Below the pieces are notes generated by a model. That model made no database searches. It was not told the origin of the DNA and was given only the letters and a program-made list of their open reading frames with translations. From Bacteroidales bacterium (lineage in GTDB: Bacteria; Bacteroidota; Bacteroidia; Bacteroidales; UBA1556): 5,830 nucleotides of DNA. A program made the translations under genes and the position numbers. The stretch spans positions 1-5,830 of the forward strand of contig JAOZKO010000186.1 of NCBI GenBank assembly GCA_029935325.1, written 5' to 3'. Positions 1-3,400 of this stretch are shown here, one piece after another (the stretch's first letter is position 1; the number at the start of each line of letters is the position of its first letter).

Positions 1-46
1 GGATATTGATATGTTCGTACAAAAAACAAGGGGGTTCATACAATAA

Positions 47-196
47 GTCAAAAAAAGCTTGCATAGTAATTTCTTTGTCTTTAATTTAGCAGTCTGTCTA
101 CCAAATATTATTGATAGACTTTCTAAAAACCAGAGTAGAGTAGATATTAATGTCTATGATTCCACTATTGTGGATTCATATTATAAATCTATTTAA
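47..196 (+). pseudogene. Possible decayed or frameshifted end of an upstream gene
   Basis: After an in-frame TAA at 44-46, this frame stays open to a TAA at 194-196 and reads about 49 residues ending in ...DINVYDSTIVDSYYKSI. The last 40 or so residues have a protein-like composition, but the frame has no ATG start and no ribosome binding site. The two other forward frames are closed early: one by TGA at 7-9 and TAG at 64-66, the other by TAG at 87-89. That pattern would fit the C-terminal end of a neighbouring gene broken by one or more frameshifts, but chance is a real alternative because AT-rich DNA with few stops over 150 bases is not rare. I recognise no family in any frame. The gene before it, if any, lies outside the window. 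Confidence 0.2.
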
Positions 197-202
197 ATGA
201 AT

Positions 203-264
203 AACTCATTATTTGTTACAAGTGATATTGTTTTCATTTCGCATTGTGTGGAATGAGTTTTTTT
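203..264 (+). terminator. Weak terminator-like inverted repeat with T run
   Basis: AACTCATT (203-210) is perfectly complementary to AATGAGTT (252-259), and the right arm runs into seven consecutive T residues (258-264). This is the shape of a Rho-independent terminator for something transcribed from the left. The stem is AT-rich and the loop is long (41 bases), so it would be weak unless the loop folds further. The left arm can also pair with AATGA at 196-200 to give a competing small hairpin (AATGA-ATAAC-TCATT). Confidence 0.3.
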
Positions 265-330
265 GCTTAATAATTGGAAATAACATACAACATAATAATG
301 ATTAATAAAATTTAATTCTAATTTACAAAT
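265..330 (+). other. AT-rich leader; no convincing promoter
   Basis: This stretch between the T run and the ribosome binding site is nearly all A and T and presumably carries the promoter or 5' leader of the large gene. CATAAT (291-296) resembles a sigma-70 -10 box, but the nearest -35-like hexamers (TTGCTT at 263-268, TTGGAA at 274-279) are badly spaced at 22 and 11 bases. TAATTTAC (319-326) is a poor match to the Bacteroidota TAnnTTTG box and sits too close to the start codon. No operator, riboswitch or RNA gene is visible. Confidence 0.3.
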
Positions 331-336
331 AGGAGG
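331..336 (+). promoter_or_regulatory. Strong Shine-Dalgarno site AGGAGG
   Basis: AGGAGG, followed by T, lies five bases before the ATG at 342. It is a perfect anti-16S match at close to ideal spacing and fixes the start of the large gene. Most Bacteroidota make little use of Shine-Dalgarno sequences, so such a clean site is a mild hint that the host belongs to another FCB phylum. Confidence 0.9.
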
Positions 337-341
337 TTGCT

Positions 342-404
342 ATGAAAAAATGGAGCTATTTAATTTCAGTATTTTTTTTATTCTTTTCGAGTGCACTATT
401 TAGC
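342..404 (+). other. Sec signal peptide (residues 1-21)
   Basis: The N-terminus has a short basic n-region (MKKW), a hydrophobic core very rich in Phe and Leu (residues 6-15), and a polar c-region SSALFS ending before QNQDEP. Cleavage is most likely between Ser21 and Gln22, giving a mature protein that starts with Gln, a common outcome in FCB secreted proteins. No cysteine follows the core, so it is not a lipoprotein signal. Confidence 0.85.
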
Positions 405-3400
405 CAAAATCAAGATGAACCAAACATTAACAAAGGACAGTTCCTTCCTGCACCTGAAATTAAAAGAAGCACTAGTCTAAAAAACAAACTATTAGAATCT
501 GATGTAATCCAATTATTCAATGAAGAATTTGAGTCAGGACAGGGAAGCTGGAGTTTAAGTGGAAGTTGGCAAATTGGACAACCTACTACAGGTCCAAATA
601 ATGGCTATAATTCGCCAAATTGTGCTGCTACAAATCTATCTGGAGATTATAGTAATAATGCCAATGATTGGCTTATAACACCTGTGATAGAACTTCCAAA
701 TCAGGCAGATGATATTTTACTGAAGTTTTATGAATGGTTCAATTTAGAATCTGGGTATGATTACGGTAGAATTAAAATAAGCACAGATGGTGGTGCAAAT
801 TGGATCCAATTGACCACAAGCAATGGTTCAAGTGGTTGGCATGAAACAATCATTAGCCTTACAACCTATCAAGGAGAGTCGGTGCTGATTGGATTTCATT
901 TAACATCAGATGGTTCTGTGACTAGCGTAGGCTGGTACATTGATAATATTGGGATTGATATAATAGAACCAATTCCTTTGGAAGCAACAATGCAAACACT
1001 TAATTCCCAAAACTTCCCATTAATATATATGAATGTTGGAGTTGAATCTTTTGGTGTTGGAATCTCAACTTTAGAACAATCAAATTTTAGTGTTTATGAA
1101 AATGGCGTATTGCAAACCGATCTTTTTGAAGTTACGCCGCCTGAAATTGGAGGAGGACAAAGATTAGCTGATATAGTTTTTTTAATGGACAATAGCGGAA
1201 GTATGGATGACGAGCAGCAGGCAATATCTAATAATATGATTACCTTTATAGATCAATTAGTACAAAGTGACATAGACTACGCACTTGGCCTATGCCGTTT
1301 TGGGCAATCTGCAAATAGTGGAAACCCAATAATAGAAGATAATGGAATTTTAACTCAGGATGCCGCTTACTATAGAGATGACGTTTGGCTAAGAAATACG
1401 ACAGATGGAGGCAACGAGCCCGGATATTATGCAATCACCCAATCTGTTTCCGGATTTAATTTTAGACCAGGTACCCAAAAGATTTTTATCATTCTAACTG
1501 ATGAAACACCTGACCAAGGGGGAGCTACACAACAACAAGCTATCGACGCATGTATTAATAATGGTGTAGGGCTGTATGCAATGACTAATTCTGAATCAGC
1601 CGCATTAAACCAGGTATCAACAGCAACTAATGGACAATATTATAATATTACAGACCCATTTGACCAAATTTTAAATGATATTGGTACGTCTATATCAAAT
1701 AATTACATAGTCCGCTATAGCTCTAGTAATTCAAGTTGTAATGGAGTACTGAGAAATGTAGAAGTTATGGTAATGCACGAAGGTAATCAAGCAACTACAA
1801 CAGGTTCATATATGCCATGTCAAGCTCCATCAATTGAGAGAACACCTACTACTATTGAATTACATAATCAGGCATGGGCAGAATACACCGAATTTACTAT
1901 TGATGTGATTGTTACTGATAATTTTACTCCATATGTAAATAATGTAAAATTATATTATAAAAATACCAATACCGGTGCAACTAATTATCAATATCTAATA
2001 ATGACAGATTTGGGAGGGGATATATGGAGGGGTATTATTCCGACAAATGAAGTTACAAGCCCTGGTTTAGATTATTACTTAATAGCTTCTGATGGGACAG
2101 CTACGGTATCTGATCCTCCAGTTGAACCTTCACTAAATCCATATCAATTTGCAATATTACCAAATGTAGCTCCTTCTATTGTACATACTACTCCCGAATA
2201 TTTTACTTTAGGGCAAGAAATTGAAATTTCAGCAGATATTATTGATAATACAAATATACTTGATATAGCAAGGTTGTTTTATCGCGAAAGAGGCCAAATT
2301 ATCTATCAGTCAGTTGAAATGCTATTAATTAGTGGAAATGAGTTTCAGGCCATCATTCCTTCCAGTTTTGCTGTACAAGAAGGAGTGGATTATTACATTT
2401 CTGCTTGGGATAATTTTGGAGTTAGGACTGATCACGGGACTAATGCAAACCCTCATCAAATTGATTTACCAAGTGGTAAAATTTCTCTTACTGACATATT
2501 TGTACAACAAATCAATGATGTCGATTTTATTCCTTATACTCCTTATGATGTTATTGGCATTCTTGTAAATGATAAAGTTAGATTTAAAGGATTAGTAACT
2601 GATGATCAAGGTAATCCATTATCAAACACTCAAGTGCAAGTATATTCAAGTGTAGATTATGACCCTGAAAACAGTAAAAATGGTTTAGATTATATTACGA
2701 CAAATGAAAATGGCATTTTCTATTTTCCTAATCAAATTGATTATATTGAAATGAACAATTATGCAGGAGTGTATCCTTTTTGGTTCGCACTTAATACAGA
2801 TATAGCAATTCCGTTTTTAATGTTGTTATCAGATCAATCTAATACTCTTGATTATATTAATAATAAACTTAGAGAAAATCTACCTAATGAATCTATTCTT
2901 GACATGAAATATGAACTTTTTGACGATTCTGATTTTCAAGATATGATTTTACCATTTATTCCGTACCCACCATTCCCTGATGATTTAAATTCCGATTTTA
3001 ATAATTCATTTTGGGGGACATTTGTAGCTTGTTATGTAGGGCCTACTGATTTAAATTTTCTATTGTCTTCTGACTTTAATAGTGGTTGGTTAACTACAGG
3101 GTTAAATATTTATAATCAAAAAGTTGGCTTAATGCTAGAAAATTTGCCAGAAAGATATCAATCTTCAATACCATTATCCGTTAATGCAAAAGATTATAAT
3201 CCCACAAAAAAGAATAACTTGATTTGGTATGGTATTGAAGGATTAGTTTGTTTGTCAACCCTTATTCCAACTGGTGTAACTCAGGTTGTTGGTCCAATAG
3301 GGTGTGCAGCCTTGAAAGTTCATATAGCTAAGGATGCTATAAAAACGGTTGTTACAAATGATAACCTTCAACAAATTGTTGGTGCTGACGGTAATGATGA

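Noticed and set aside
1..341. tRNA, small RNA or riboswitch in the upstream region
   Set aside because: No cloverleaf, TTCGAATC-type T-loop or conserved aptamer pattern is visible, and the region is too AT-rich for stable structure.
1246..1434. Minus-strand open frame of 62 codons inside the VWA domain
   Set aside because: It lies opposite conserved VWA coding sequence, has no recognisable motif and is explained as a chance antisense frame.
2332..2568. Plus-strand frame of 78 codons with a very hydrophobic, membrane-protein-like product
   Set aside because: It is an out-of-phase overlap of Ig-like repeat B. T-rich codons read in another phase produce many Leu, Ile and Phe, and no ribosome binding site precedes its ATG.
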